Of a stretch of 64,000 nucleotides of DNA, positions 35,390 to 43,742 are shown one piece after another. The DNA lies in contig JANYKR010000039.1 of NCBI GenBank assembly GCA_025358155.1, forward strand, positions 35,806-99,805, written 5' to 3'. The stretch's first letter is position 1; every line of letters begins with the position of its first letter. The stretch is from Betaproteobacteria bacterium (GTDB taxonomy: Bacteria > Pseudomonadota > Gammaproteobacteria > Burkholderiales > Burkholderiaceae_C). The position numbers were made by a program, and so were the translations under genes. Below the pieces are notes generated by a model. It had not been told where the DNA came from and did no database searches. It was given only the letters and a program-made list of their open reading frames with translations.

Positions 35390-36180
35390 GGCGCAAAAAA
35401 GAACGCGAGCGCGGGCTCGGGCAGCGGGTCTGAGACAGCCAGCCGGCTGTGCACCACGCTGGCTTCGCCTGCACGCCTTGCAGTGGCCAGGGCCAGCCGC
35501 TGGTGGGCGCGGCGCGGCACGGCGTGCTGCTGCACGCGCAGGCTGTACAACACCGCCGCCTGGTCGCCCACGCTGAACGCACGCATCACCACCGCCTGGC
35601 TGCTGCTGGCGGCCGGCGACACGCCGGCAGCGGCAGGGACGGCAGTCTCAGCCAGTGCGGTTGTCGGGCCCAGCGAGGTCGGCGCGACCGCCGCAACTGC
35701 AGGCACCGTGAGCGCAGCGCTGCCGAGCAGCAGCAGATCGGGCCAGAACTCTGCTGCCAGGCCCGGGTGGTCTGCCGCATCGCCCACGCAGGGCACACGC
35801 AGCTGGCTGAGAAAGTCGTCGCGCGCCACCGGCACGGCGGCTTCTGGCTGGGCATCGGCGGCGGTTGAAGCAACCACCCACAGGCGGGTGAGCACGCCGT
35901 CAGCCAAATCGGCGAACACCCCGACGCAGCGGCCGTCATCGGTTTCATCGAGCACAGCCAGCGCCTGCGCCGACAGCAGCAAGTGGGGCAGGGCCGAGAG
36001 CACCAGCGGGTGGGTGGCAAACAGACCCAGCGCGTCGGTGCGGCCAAAGGTGGTGTGGCCGAAGGCCTCGACACGCAAGGTGTTGGCCACCGCGTCGGCT
36101 GCCGTGGCCTGGCCGACAAGCAGTGCCTTGAGCACCGCCATCAGGCCCGTCGGCGCCTGGGGTGCAAGCGCTGCGTTCAT
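35386..36180 (-). CDS. Unrecognised Ala/Val-rich protein in SnoaL locus
   Basis: A 264-residue product I do not recognise. It overlaps its neighbours by four bases at both ends (ATGA), which supports a real, translated gene. No membrane segment or signal peptide is clear. The N-terminal half has VEAFGHTTFGRTDALGLFATHPLVL and LAVLDETDDGRCVGVFADL, a spacing reminiscent of NTF2-like domains, so it may be a divergent single SnoaL domain. The middle (AALTVPAVAAVAPTSLGPTT) is low in complexity. The C-terminal part ends LAVSDPLPEPALAFFFAP. Function unknown. Confidence 0.7.
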   Translation of the reverse strand: MNAALAPQAPTGLMAVLKALLVGQATAADAVANTLRVEAFGHTTFGRTDALGLFATHPLVLSALPHLLLSAQALAVLDETDDGRCVGVFADLADGVLTRLWVVASTAADAQPEAAVPVARDDFLSQLRVPCVGDAADHPGLAAEFWPDLLLLGSAALTVPAVAAVAPTSLGPTTALAETAVPAAAGVSPAASSSQAVVMRAFSVGDQAAVLYSLRVQQHAVPRRAHQRLALATARRAGEASVVHSRLAVSDPLPEPALAFFFAP

Positions 36181-37283
36181 GCTGAGCTCCCCACCGGCAA
36201 CGAAGCGCCCGAACCGCCCTGCACTTGCCTCAACACCGCGAGTTCGTCGAACACCGTTTGGTCGCGCACGATGCGGCCGTTACGAAGCACGTAATGGCTG
36301 CTGCCCGCGACCAGAATCTCTCGGCCTGTCGGCGGCCCCCAAGGCCCCGCGCCGCTGTGCAGGCCGCAGGCTGACCAGCGCAGCGCAACGGCCACTTCGC
36401 CGTTGGGCAAAGGCCGCGCGGCCCAGTGTTCGATGGCCAGGTCAAAGCGGCTCAACTGGGCCCGCAACTGCATCAGACAACCCACCCAATAGCCCCGGCC
36501 CCAGCCGTTGCGGCCGGTGGGCCACGCCACCTCGATGCTGGGTGACACCTGGCTTGCGGCCTCGCCGTACAGGTCGTCGCACCAGGCGGCGTGCAGCAGA
36601 CGCGCCGGGCCGTGCGCCGGGTGTGTGCTGTCGGGCCAGGTTTGCGAGAAGCCGCGCACCTTGGCAATCCACTGCTGCCGCCAGGCGTGCCGGGCGGGGT
36701 CACCTTGGCGATCCGCTTCAGCCTGCGCCTGTGCCACGGCGGCCGGCGCATGCTGCATCTGCAGTGCCGCGCGGGCGTTGTCGCGGAACAGCCATTCTTC
36801 GACGATCAGGTTCTCACGCACCACGCAGTCGGCCACCGTGGTGGCCATTTGCGCGCGGCCGGTGGCCTGGCCGTACGCGGCGTCGGTGCCTTCGAGCGTG
36901 GAGCGGCTGGTGATGCGGTGCGATGAGTAAAACAGGCCTGGGGCGTCCTCGCTCCAGATCACGTCGTCGGCAATCACTTGTCGGTCTGCATACGCTGCCA
37001 GCGCACCCAAGGTGCCTTGCACGACATTCTCCAGCCCGCTGCTCGGGCCGTTCAAGGTGTGCATGACGCAGGCGTCGGCGTAGTGCGTGCGGCACAAGCC
37101 GACGTTTTTTTCTTCCCAGATGCGGTGGGTGCAGCGCACGATGTAGTCGACGATGTCGCTGTACACCGGCTCGAAGCCGACCAGCGCCTGGCGGCGGGGA
37201 CGCAACGCCAAGAGTTCGGTGGCGGTGCGGCCGGCCGGTGAACGCACCTCGGGCAATTGGTCCCAGGACTGTGGGGGCGTCAT
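36177..37283 (-). CDS. Double SnoaL/NTF2-like protein, subfamily A (copy 2)
   Basis: About 368 residues from ATG 37283 (MTPPQSWDQLPEVRSP); the track's longer form adds 37 unlikely residues. After a 40-residue N-terminal arm, half one reads YSDIVDYIVRCTHRIWEEKNVG, LFYSSHRITSRST, GQATGRAQMATTVADCV and EEWLFRDNARAALQM. Half two begins near HGPARLLHAAWCDDLYG and ends with VLRNGRIVRDQTVFDELAVL. Compared with copies 1 and 3 it has a longer linker between halves (residues about 200-245). It sits immediately downstream of the glycosidase gene and overlaps the unknown gene by ATGA. Confidence 0.85.
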   Translation of the reverse strand: MTPPQSWDQLPEVRSPAGRTATELLALRPRRQALVGFEPVYSDIVDYIVRCTHRIWEEKNVGLCRTHYADACVMHTLNGPSSGLENVVQGTLGALAAYADRQVIADDVIWSEDAPGLFYSSHRITSRSTLEGTDAAYGQATGRAQMATTVADCVVRENLIVEEWLFRDNARAALQMQHAPAAVAQAQAEADRQGDPARHAWRQQWIAKVRGFSQTWPDSTHPAHGPARLLHAAWCDDLYGEAASQVSPSIEVAWPTGRNGWGRGYWVGCLMQLRAQLSRFDLAIEHWAARPLPNGEVAVALRWSACGLHSGAGPWGPPTGREILVAGSSHYVLRNGRIVRDQTVFDELAVLRQVQGGSGASLPVGSSA

Positions 37284-37341
37284 AAGTTGCACCGCGCGCG
37301 GCACCTTTCGGGTTGGATGATCAGCGGCGGCATGGGCGCGC

Positions 37342-38655
37342 TCATGCCCACGGACGGTTGCGTCGCAGGTTGCGCACGAGGCTTCCGTAGGCATTGAGGC
37401 TGGGTTTGGGCGTCCTCACGAAGGTCTTGCGATCGACCGCCACGAGCCCGAAGCGCGGGACATAGCCCGACGACCATTCGAAGTTGTCGAGCAAGCTCCA
37501 GTGCAGGTAGCCCTGCACCGGGAGGCCTGCGGCGATCTCGGCCTCCAGACCGCCGATGGCCGAGCGCAGGTGCTGGATGCGCTGCGCGTCGTCGTTTGTG
37601 TTGTTGCCGTGCTCCGTGACGAAGATCGGCACCTTGGCGTGTGTGTAGGCCTCGCGCACCACGGCAGCCAAGGCGCCGGGTGGGGTGGGATAGCCGAACA
37701 TGTCCTTCATCGCATCAGCGGGTGCGGGCAGGTAGTCCCCGGCGCCGGTTTCGAATTTGTTGTAGGTCTGCACACCCAGGAAGTCGTCGCTCGATGCTGC
37801 CGCGTAAAACGGCGCCCGTGCCTCGGCAAAGATGCGTCGGTACAGCGCCTCGCCGCCGGTACCCGGCGTCAGTTCCTGCAGGGCCAGCGTCATGCCGACG
37901 CGGGCATGGGGAATCGCCGCCTTGATCGCGTCCCGGCCCTTGGCGTGCGCGGCCAGGCAGACGTCACGCACCTTGAAGCTGTCGCCAAGAAAGTACATGT
38001 GGAAACGGTCGGACCCGACAGCCCGCGCCGCCGCTGCACGCAACCCCGGCTCTGCGGCCCAGGGCTTGCGCTGCAAAACCTTTGACGTGACCTGCGCGTT
38101 CGGTTCGTTCATCGTGCAGAACCAGTCGACGACGCCTGAGAGCGTACGCGCGGTGGCTTCGGCGTAGCGCGCAAATCGGTCAACTACCGCAAAGTCTTCC
38201 CATCCGCCCATGGCGGCGACCCAGCGCGGGCTGCTGAAGTGGTGCAGCGTGACCACAGGGGTGATGCCCGCCTCCAGGCAGGCCACGCAGATGCGTCGGT
38301 AGTGGGCAAGCGCAGCGTCGGAGAACTCCCCCGGTTCTGGCTCGATGCGCGCCCATTCAACCGAGAATCGATAGCTGTTGAGCCCTGCCGACCGGATCAG
38401 CGCAATGTCCTCACGCCAACGACTCAAGCTGTCACAGGCGTCGCCTGAGGGTTCCTTGAAGTACGTGCCGGGCACATGCTCCATGACCCAGTAATCGCTG
38501 TTGACATTGCCGCCTTCGATCTGGTGGCCAGCGGTGGCCACACCCCAAAGAAAGCGAGGACTCGCGCCAACCCGGGTGCGAGCGAGCGCGGGAGTGCTTG
38601 CGACCCCGACCCCGGCCAACAAGGCGACACGGCGGTCGAAACCCGCCGGTGTCAT
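37342..38655 (-). CDS. Exported glycoside hydrolase family 1 (beta-glycosidase)
   Basis: About 437 residues from ATG 38655, overlapping the upstream SnoaL stop (ATGA). The N-terminus FDRRVALLAGVGVASTPALA looks like an export signal (Arg pair then hydrophobic core, Ala-x-Ala). The GH1 barrel starts PRFLWGVATAGHQIEGGN. The acid/base Glu184 is in TMNEPNA, the nucleophile Glu348 in VTEHGNN, where His replaces the usual Asn of TENG. The C-terminal DNFEWSSGYVPRFGLVAVD is also classical. Most GH1 enzymes are cytoplasmic, so a periplasmic one between SnoaL genes points to cleavage of a glycoside delivered by the TonB receptors. Confidence 0.92.
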   Translation of the reverse strand: MTPAGFDRRVALLAGVGVASTPALARTRVGASPRFLWGVATAGHQIEGGNVNSDYWVMEHVPGTYFKEPSGDACDSLSRWREDIALIRSAGLNSYRFSVEWARIEPEPGEFSDAALAHYRRICVACLEAGITPVVTLHHFSSPRWVAAMGGWEDFAVVDRFARYAEATARTLSGVVDWFCTMNEPNAQVTSKVLQRKPWAAEPGLRAAAARAVGSDRFHMYFLGDSFKVRDVCLAAHAKGRDAIKAAIPHARVGMTLALQELTPGTGGEALYRRIFAEARAPFYAAASSDDFLGVQTYNKFETGAGDYLPAPADAMKDMFGYPTPPGALAAVVREAYTHAKVPIFVTEHGNNTNDDAQRIQHLRSAIGGLEAEIAAGLPVQGYLHWSLLDNFEWSSGYVPRFGLVAVDRKTFVRTPKPSLNAYGSLVRNLRRNRPWA

Positions 38656-39749
38656 GCGCGGTACGCCTGCACCAAAGCGCCGATCTCGTCGAAGATCATC
38701 CAGTGCTCGACCACCCGTGCGCCGCACAGGCGCAGGTGGCTCATGCCCATCAGCGCGACAGGCTTGTGCTCGGGGCACGCCCCCAGCAGCGAGCCGGCGC
38801 GGCTGGTGCCTTCCAGCCGCCAGCGCACGGCCACGATCACGCCGTCGGTCTCGTCGGAGTGGCACACATGCTCGACATGCATGGTGGCGTCGGGCAGGGC
38901 GGCCATGATCATCAGCATCAGCGCCGCCTGGTTGCGCAAGCCGGCGGCCACGCGGCCACCGCCGGCGTGGCAGATGGAATCGGTGCTGAAATACAACGCC
39001 AGGCGGTCCAGCCGGCGCTGGTTCCAGAGCTGGTCGAACATCACCCGCGCCCAGGCTTCGACGCTGTCGTCGGCCAGCGCCAACGGCAGGCGCGGCGCCT
39101 GGCCCAGCAGGGCGGTGTGCGGTGAATTGACACGCTGATCGACCGGCGCGCGGGCGGCCACCTGGCGCGCCACTTCGTTTGCATCCAGCCCCAGTTGACG
39201 CACCATGGCGCCGTTGTCGCGCACCAGCCATTCGGTGTGCACGACATTGCCTCGGGTCACGCAGTCGGCCACAAAGTGGACAGCGATGCGCTTGCCGGTG
39301 GCCGGCCCCCAGCCCGAAGGCCCGCGGTTGGTCGAGCGACTGAAGCCCAGGTGCGAGCTGTAGTAGCCTGCGCTGTCGTCACCGCTCCAGGCCACGTTCA
39401 GGTGGTGCAGTTCGCCGTCTGGAAAGGCATTGAGCGTTGACACTGTCGAGGCGACCACTTCTTCAACCGAGCGCACCACGCCGTAAGACGAGTAAATGGT
39501 GCAGGCGTGGTCATAGGTCTCGTAGATGCGCCCCACCGCGCGGTCGACCCAGATCTCCTCGGTGATGCGGACGATGAAGTCGACGATGTCGGCATAGCCC
39601 TCGTCGAAGCCCGCCATGGGCTGCAAGCGGGCCGGCTTGACAGCGCGCAAGACCTGGGGGTCGACTTGCCGCACCCGAGTGACCTGCGGGCGCGGCGGCA
39701 AGTTGAACGGCAGCTCATCGAGCCTTGGGTTGGGGCGTGCTTCAGTCAT
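38652..39749 (-). CDS. Double SnoaL/NTF2-like protein, subfamily A (copy 3), first gene of the run
   Basis: A 365-residue protein. Half one reads YADIVDFIVRITEEIWVDRAVG, YYSSHLGFSRSTN, GWGPATGKRIAVHFVADCV and HTEWLVRDNGAMVRQLG. Half two includes FDQLWNQRRLDRLALYFSTDS, CHAGGGRVAAG, IVAVRWRLEGTS and VVEHWMIFDEIGALVQAY. It is the first gene of the minus-strand run and divergent from TonB receptor 1, sharing the 184-base control region with LacI-type sites. A soluble cytoplasmic enzyme is expected. The three subfamily A copies share the EWLxRDNxA motif, a candidate functional patch. Confidence 0.85.
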   Translation of the reverse strand: MTEARPNPRLDELPFNLPPRPQVTRVRQVDPQVLRAVKPARLQPMAGFDEGYADIVDFIVRITEEIWVDRAVGRIYETYDHACTIYSSYGVVRSVEEVVASTVSTLNAFPDGELHHLNVAWSGDDSAGYYSSHLGFSRSTNRGPSGWGPATGKRIAVHFVADCVTRGNVVHTEWLVRDNGAMVRQLGLDANEVARQVAARAPVDQRVNSPHTALLGQAPRLPLALADDSVEAWARVMFDQLWNQRRLDRLALYFSTDSICHAGGGRVAAGLRNQAALMLMIMAALPDATMHVEHVCHSDETDGVIVAVRWRLEGTSRAGSLLGACPEHKPVALMGMSHLRLCGARVVEHWMIFDEIGALVQAYRA

Positions 39750-39791
39750 GCGGCAAGGGCTGCGAAAAAATCATCAGGCGGGATGCATGGG

Positions 39792-39809
39792 GATGCATAC
39801 GGGTGCAAA
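39792..39809. promoter_or_regulatory. LacI-type operator candidate 1
   Basis: gatGCATACGggTGCAAa has a central CpG and partial dyad symmetry, as LacI-family sites do. It shares GCATACGnnTGCAA with the site upstream of TonB receptor 2, 4.1 kb away. Confidence 0.6.
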
Positions 39810-39873
39810 GTGTAGCCAATGCTGGCCCTGCATTGGGTCATTTTGATTAGGGTTAGCAGCAATGACTTGCAGC

Positions 39874-39891
39874 GGTGAATTCGTATGCAAT
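39874..39891. promoter_or_regulatory. LacI-type operator candidate 2 (reverse orientation)
   Basis: ggtgaattCGTATGCAAT, read on the minus strand, gives ATTGCATACGaattcacc, whose left half is identical to the half-site of candidate 3. The other half is weak. Its distance of 42 bases from the receptor ATG would suit repression. Confidence 0.45.
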
Positions 39892-39933
39892 GCTGCTACC
39901 TGAAAGTCCCGCCAACGACCTCCTGGAGGATCC

Positions 39934-42666
39934 ATGACTGTCCGTTTGAGCCCCCCCAGCCGATTTCGGTTGCTGTTGTTGTCTTCTGCCGTGCTCAGCA
40001 CCTTTGCTGTTGCGCCCCCGGCCAACGCTCAAGACACCCCCAAAGCCGGTGACAAGCCCGACCCGGAGGTGATCGTCATTACCGCGCAGCGCCGCTTCGA
40101 GCCGCTGCAGGAGGTGCCGCTGTCGGTGTCTGCAATTTCGGGCAGCCAGCTCAAGAACGCCAACGTCACCACGGCCGACCGGCTTGAGCAGCTTGTGCCC
40201 GGCCTGCGCATGGGGCGTTCGGGGTCGGACCTGCGGCCCGCCATGCGCGGCACCTACACCGAAAACGTGTCGGCCAACGGTGACCCGCGGTTTGGCATTT
40301 ATGTGGACGATATCTACCAGTCGCGCACCAGCCAGGTTCCGCCCATCGTCGACCTCGCTCGCGTCGAGGTGCAAAAGGGCCCGCAAGGCACGCTGTACGG
40401 TCGCAACAGCTTTGGCGGCAACATCGTTTTCCACTCCGCCGCGCCAACCGACAAGTTCGAAGGCGGCATCGACCTGTTGGCGAGCAACTTCAGCCACACC
40501 CGCGCCGAAGGCTTCGTGAACATGCCGATCGCCGATGGCATTGCGCTGCGCGTGGCAGGCTTGGCGGAGAGCTCCAAGGGCTACGTCAAGAACATCGGCA
40601 CGGGCAACGACTACGGTGGCGAGACGCAAAAGTTCATCCGCGGCACGCTGCGCATCGACCCGGCCTCGGTGCCGGGGCTGAGGGTAGACGTGCGCGCGTC
40701 CTACCTCGATCTTGGCGGTCAGGGCCTGGGCGGTTTTGGCTACAAGATCCTGGGCACGCTGGTTGACCCCAGCTTGATCCGCACACCCGGCAGCCCGTTG
40801 ACCTACAACGGCGTCACCTACCAGTTGCCCAACGGCTTCAACGGCAACAGCTGGACGGGTACGGGCTACCCCATCGACACCCGGTTTCGGGATGGCATTC
40901 CGGATGTCAATGGCGCCGACATCGGCATCCCCACCAACAGCGACCCCTACAAGGTCAACTACGCGGGCAACATCTTCCGCAAGGGCTCGCAGCAGCAGTA
41001 CGGCGCAACCGTCAGCTACGACGTCGGGTCGGTGCGGCTGCGTTCCATCACCAGCTACACCGATTTCGATCTGATCCGCACGGGCGGCAGCCTGACGCCG
41101 GTGCTGCTGAATTACGCGTATGCCCAGACCCTGACCAAGACCATCACGCAAGAACTGCAGATCTTGTCGAATGACGACGAAAAGACGCCGCTGAACTGGA
41201 TTGTTGGCGGCTACTACTTCAATGACACGGCAAGCGACCGCAGTACCGTCATCACCGACCGCAGCTACGTCACCGCCACGGCGCCGGTGGGGCAGCAGTA
41301 CTACCCCTTCGGCTTCAGCTACCTGCCTTCAGGGACCGGCTTCAACCAGACATCCACGGGCGACACCTTCAGCGCAAATCAGCAAAAGACGCGCTCGCTT
41401 GCGGCCTATGGCCAACTGTCCTACACCTTGTTTGACAAGCTGACCTTGACAGGGGGGGTGCGCCACACCCGCGATGAGAAAGATGTTCTGGCATCACGCT
41501 TCAACAAGAGCTTGGCCGGGAGTTACTTCAATCTCAGCATCAATGATCCGGTTGACTACCGCTGCGGTGGCTTTGTGGCCGCCAATACGGCTACGGTTGC
41601 CGGGCCAACGGCCACGGTGGCGGACGCCTACAACTTTGTGTGCGCCAACAACAGCATCAGCTATTCCACCTACCGCCTTGCGGCGGACTACAAGCTCGAC
41701 CGTGATCACATGGTGTATGCGAGCTATTCAACAGGCATACACGCCGGCGGCTTCAACACCGGGGCGGTCAACGTCAATGGCGTGCCAACCTTGCTGCCTT
41801 TTGCGCCCGAGAAGGTCAGGGCCTTCGAGGTGGGATCAAAGAACACCTTCCTCAACCGGATGGTGACCTTGAATGCCGCTGCCTATGTCAACGACTACAC
41901 CGACTTGCACGCGCAGACCTCGATTCCCAACCCCAATGCCCCCCTGACCAGCGTGATCGCGCTGGTTCAGAACATCGGCAAGGACCGCGCGGTTGGTTTT
42001 GACCTGGACGCTGTGATTCGGCCCGCCAAAGACCTGCGCATGACGCTGGCCTACAACTGGTTGGACGCCAAGCAGCTCGACTACGCCGTCAACACCTTCA
42101 ACTACGGTGGCGGTGCCAGCCTCTGTGGTGTCACGCCGAGCTGCATCGCGGCCACGGGTGAAGCCAACACCGTGCAAGGCACCCCGTTCCCGAATGCGCG
42201 AACCGATCCGAACCGGTTCATCCCTGTGCTCGATGCCAACGGCGCGCAAATCGTCGTGGGCGGTGTGCCTCAGGTTCGCTACGTCATTGCCGGTACCGGG
42301 CGCGACGGCACCAAGTACACCTCGCGCAAGGCCTTCTCGCCCAAGCAGACGTTCCAGATCGGCTTTGCCTATGACTTCTCCTTGGGCAGTGCCGGCACGC
42401 TGACGCCAGAAGTCCAGACCTACTACAACTCTGGCTACATCCTGACCGATCTGACACCCGACTACGGCAACAACCCTGCCTACACCAAGACCGATCTGCG
42501 GCTGACCTACCGCAATGCGGATGGCAAGTTCAGCCTGCAGGCCTTTGTCAACAACCTCGAAGACAAGGCCATCATCACCCGTGCCGTCTACACCAACCAC
42601 CGTGCCCTGTTGGTGAACTACGCGCCGCCGCGCAGTTTCGGTCTGAATATGGGTTATCGCTTCTAA
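39934..42666 (+). CDS. TonB-dependent outer membrane receptor 1
   Basis: A 910-residue receptor. The signal peptide is RLLLLSSAVLSTFAVAPPANA. A TonB-box-like EVIVITAQRR follows, then the plug domain with LVPGLRMGRSGSDLRPAMRG, YVDDIYQSR and VEVQKGPQGTLYGRNSFGGNI. The barrel is long, and the C-terminus ends in Phe (GLNMGYRF) for BAM recognition. It carries the Gln-Gly-Thr-Leu-Tyr-Gly-Arg-Asn signature of large receptors used for glycans or aromatic compounds, rather than classic siderophore receptors. It is divergent from the SnoaL run and paralogous to receptor 2. Confidence 0.95.
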   Translation: MTVRLSPPSRFRLLLLSSAVLSTFAVAPPANAQDTPKAGDKPDPEVIVITAQRRFEPLQEVPLSVSAISGSQLKNANVTTADRLEQLVPGLRMGRSGSDLRPAMRGTYTENVSANGDPRFGIYVDDIYQSRTSQVPPIVDLARVEVQKGPQGTLYGRNSFGGNIVFHSAAPTDKFEGGIDLLASNFSHTRAEGFVNMPIADGIALRVAGLAESSKGYVKNIGTGNDYGGETQKFIRGTLRIDPASVPGLRVDVRASYLDLGGQGLGGFGYKILGTLVDPSLIRTPGSPLTYNGVTYQLPNGFNGNSWTGTGYPIDTRFRDGIPDVNGADIGIPTNSDPYKVNYAGNIFRKGSQQQYGATVSYDVGSVRLRSITSYTDFDLIRTGGSLTPVLLNYAYAQTLTKTITQELQILSNDDEKTPLNWIVGGYYFNDTASDRSTVITDRSYVTATAPVGQQYYPFGFSYLPSGTGFNQTSTGDTFSANQQKTRSLAAYGQLSYTLFDKLTLTGGVRHTRDEKDVLASRFNKSLAGSYFNLSINDPVDYRCGGFVAANTATVAGPTATVADAYNFVCANNSISYSTYRLAADYKLDRDHMVYASYSTGIHAGGFNTGAVNVNGVPTLLPFAPEKVRAFEVGSKNTFLNRMVTLNAAAYVNDYTDLHAQTSIPNPNAPLTSVIALVQNIGKDRAVGFDLDAVIRPAKDLRMTLAYNWLDAKQLDYAVNTFNYGGGASLCGVTPSCIAATGEANTVQGTPFPNARTDPNRFIPVLDANGAQIVVGGVPQVRYVIAGTGRDGTKYTSRKAFSPKQTFQIGFAYDFSLGSAGTLTPEVQTYYNSGYILTDLTPDYGNNPAYTKTDLRLTYRNADGKFSLQAFVNNLEDKAIITRAVYTNHRALLVNYAPPRSFGLNMGYRF

Positions 42667-42674
42667 ACACCGCG

Positions 42675-43742
42675 CTAACCATCGCGCAGGCGGGCCAACA
42701 GGTCAACGTCCATCTGCAGCATCAAGTGCGGCAGGTCGATCAAGACCCAGTTCTCGGTCAGCAGCGTGCCGTCGTTGCGCCACCAGTCCATCACGCGCAT
42801 GTTGATGGGCTCGCCGGTGGCCTTGACGCCCAGGTAGTCGCCCAGGAAAGTGCCACGCACGCTGGGCCAGCCGGTCGAGCCCACGTAAGCCCCTTCGGCG
42901 ACGCGCGCGCGGTGGCCGCGCGGCAAGTGGTGGGGGCTGCCACGGTCAGGAAAGGCGTGCAGGAACGGCGCCTGGTGGTGGCGCTGGAAGCCGCCCACGC
43001 CACGCATGCTGCCGATGCCGCCGGGCCCGTACCACATCATGTTCGGATGCCAGTAGCGCGGCATGTCCATCGAGTCGAGGTTCTTGCCGTCAAAGCGCCA
43101 CAGCCCGGTGAACATCTCCAGCGTCAGCCGCATGCTTTCGAGCCCCAGCGCCGGGTCGGTGGGGCCTAGCAGCAAGCCGTCGTGCGGGGCCGGGCCGGGT
43201 ACCAGCCATTCGAGCCCGCTGCTGGGCGGCAGGATACGGCGCCCGGCCTGGCGCGCCAGATCGACGATGTCCAGCAACACCCGCGCCTCGGTGATCCGGC
43301 CCACGCCGTCGGGGCCTGGTTGCCAGCGGTAGAACTCACCAAAGCGCAAGGCTGCCGGCTCGCCGGTAGCCGGAATGCCCAGCCACGGCTGCTTGAAAGT
43401 GCCCAGGTAGTGGCCGGTGGTCGTGACCCACCACCCCTCACCGCGCAACTCGGGCGGTGCATGGCCCACCACGCCGGGCGGCGGGCTGATCCATTCGCCG
43501 CCGAAGAACAGGTCGGTGCGGCGCTCGAGGTCTGGAAACGCCGCCTGCAGCGGCGCGTAGAACTGCTCAGACACTGCCGCAGGCCCGACCAGCTCGTTGA
43601 AGGGATGCGACACAAACCAGGACGCATCGGGCGCCAGCTGGTCGCGTAGCGCTGCGGCCGCGTCGGGGCCGGGCAGCCGCTGCAACAGGCGCCAGACATC
43701 GCACTTCATTTGTGCCAGCGTGGAATCGGGTTTGCTTGTCAT
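42675..43742 (-). CDS. Double SnoaL/NTF2-like protein, subfamily B (copy 2)
   Basis: About 355 residues from ATG 43742 (MTSKPDSTLAQMKCDVW). Half one: [59 protein letters not shown] and ARVLLDIVDLARQAGRRIL. Half two: [68 protein letters not shown]. The order of motifs matches the product of 32809-33879 throughout. The gene is convergent with TonB receptor 1 and divergent from receptor 2, standing apart from the main run but probably under the same control. Confidence 0.85.
   Translation of the reverse strand: MTSKPDSTLAQMKCDVWRLLQRLPGPDAAAALRDQLAPDASWFVSHPFNELVGPAAVSEQFYAPLQAAFPDLERRTDLFFGGEWISPPPGVVGHAPPELRGEGWWVTTTGHYLGTFKQPWLGIPATGEPAALRFGEFYRWQPGPDGVGRITEARVLLDIVDLARQAGRRILPPSSGLEWLVPGPAPHDGLLLGPTDPALGLESMRLTLEMFTGLWRFDGKNLDSMDMPRYWHPNMMWYGPGGIGSMRGVGGFQRHHQAPFLHAFPDRGSPHHLPRGHRARVAEGAYVGSTGWPSVRGTFLGDYLGVKATGEPINMRVMDWWRNDGTLLTENWVLIDLPHLMLQMDVDLLARLRDG

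Larger units (their letters stand above)
39750..39933. promoter_or_regulatory. Divergent control region of SnoaL run and TonB receptor 1
   Basis: These 184 bases are more AT-rich than the surroundings and hold the promoters of both directions. They contain two LacI-style sites (39792-39809 and 39874-39891), a long-spaced inverted repeat TAGCAGCA/TGCTGCTA (39854-39861, 39891-39898), and a strong GGAGG ribosome site four bases before the receptor ATG. Exact -35/-10 boxes could not be assigned. Confidence 0.6.

Noticed and set aside
37342-39231. 629-residue version of the glycosidase ORF
   Set aside because: The first 190 residues are a shadow of the upstream SnoaL gene; the ATG at 38655 gives a signal peptide and GH1 start.
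39853-41151. 432-residue minus-strand ORF inside TonB receptor 1
   Set aside because: Antisense shadow; the receptor frame has plug-domain motifs and a signal peptide.
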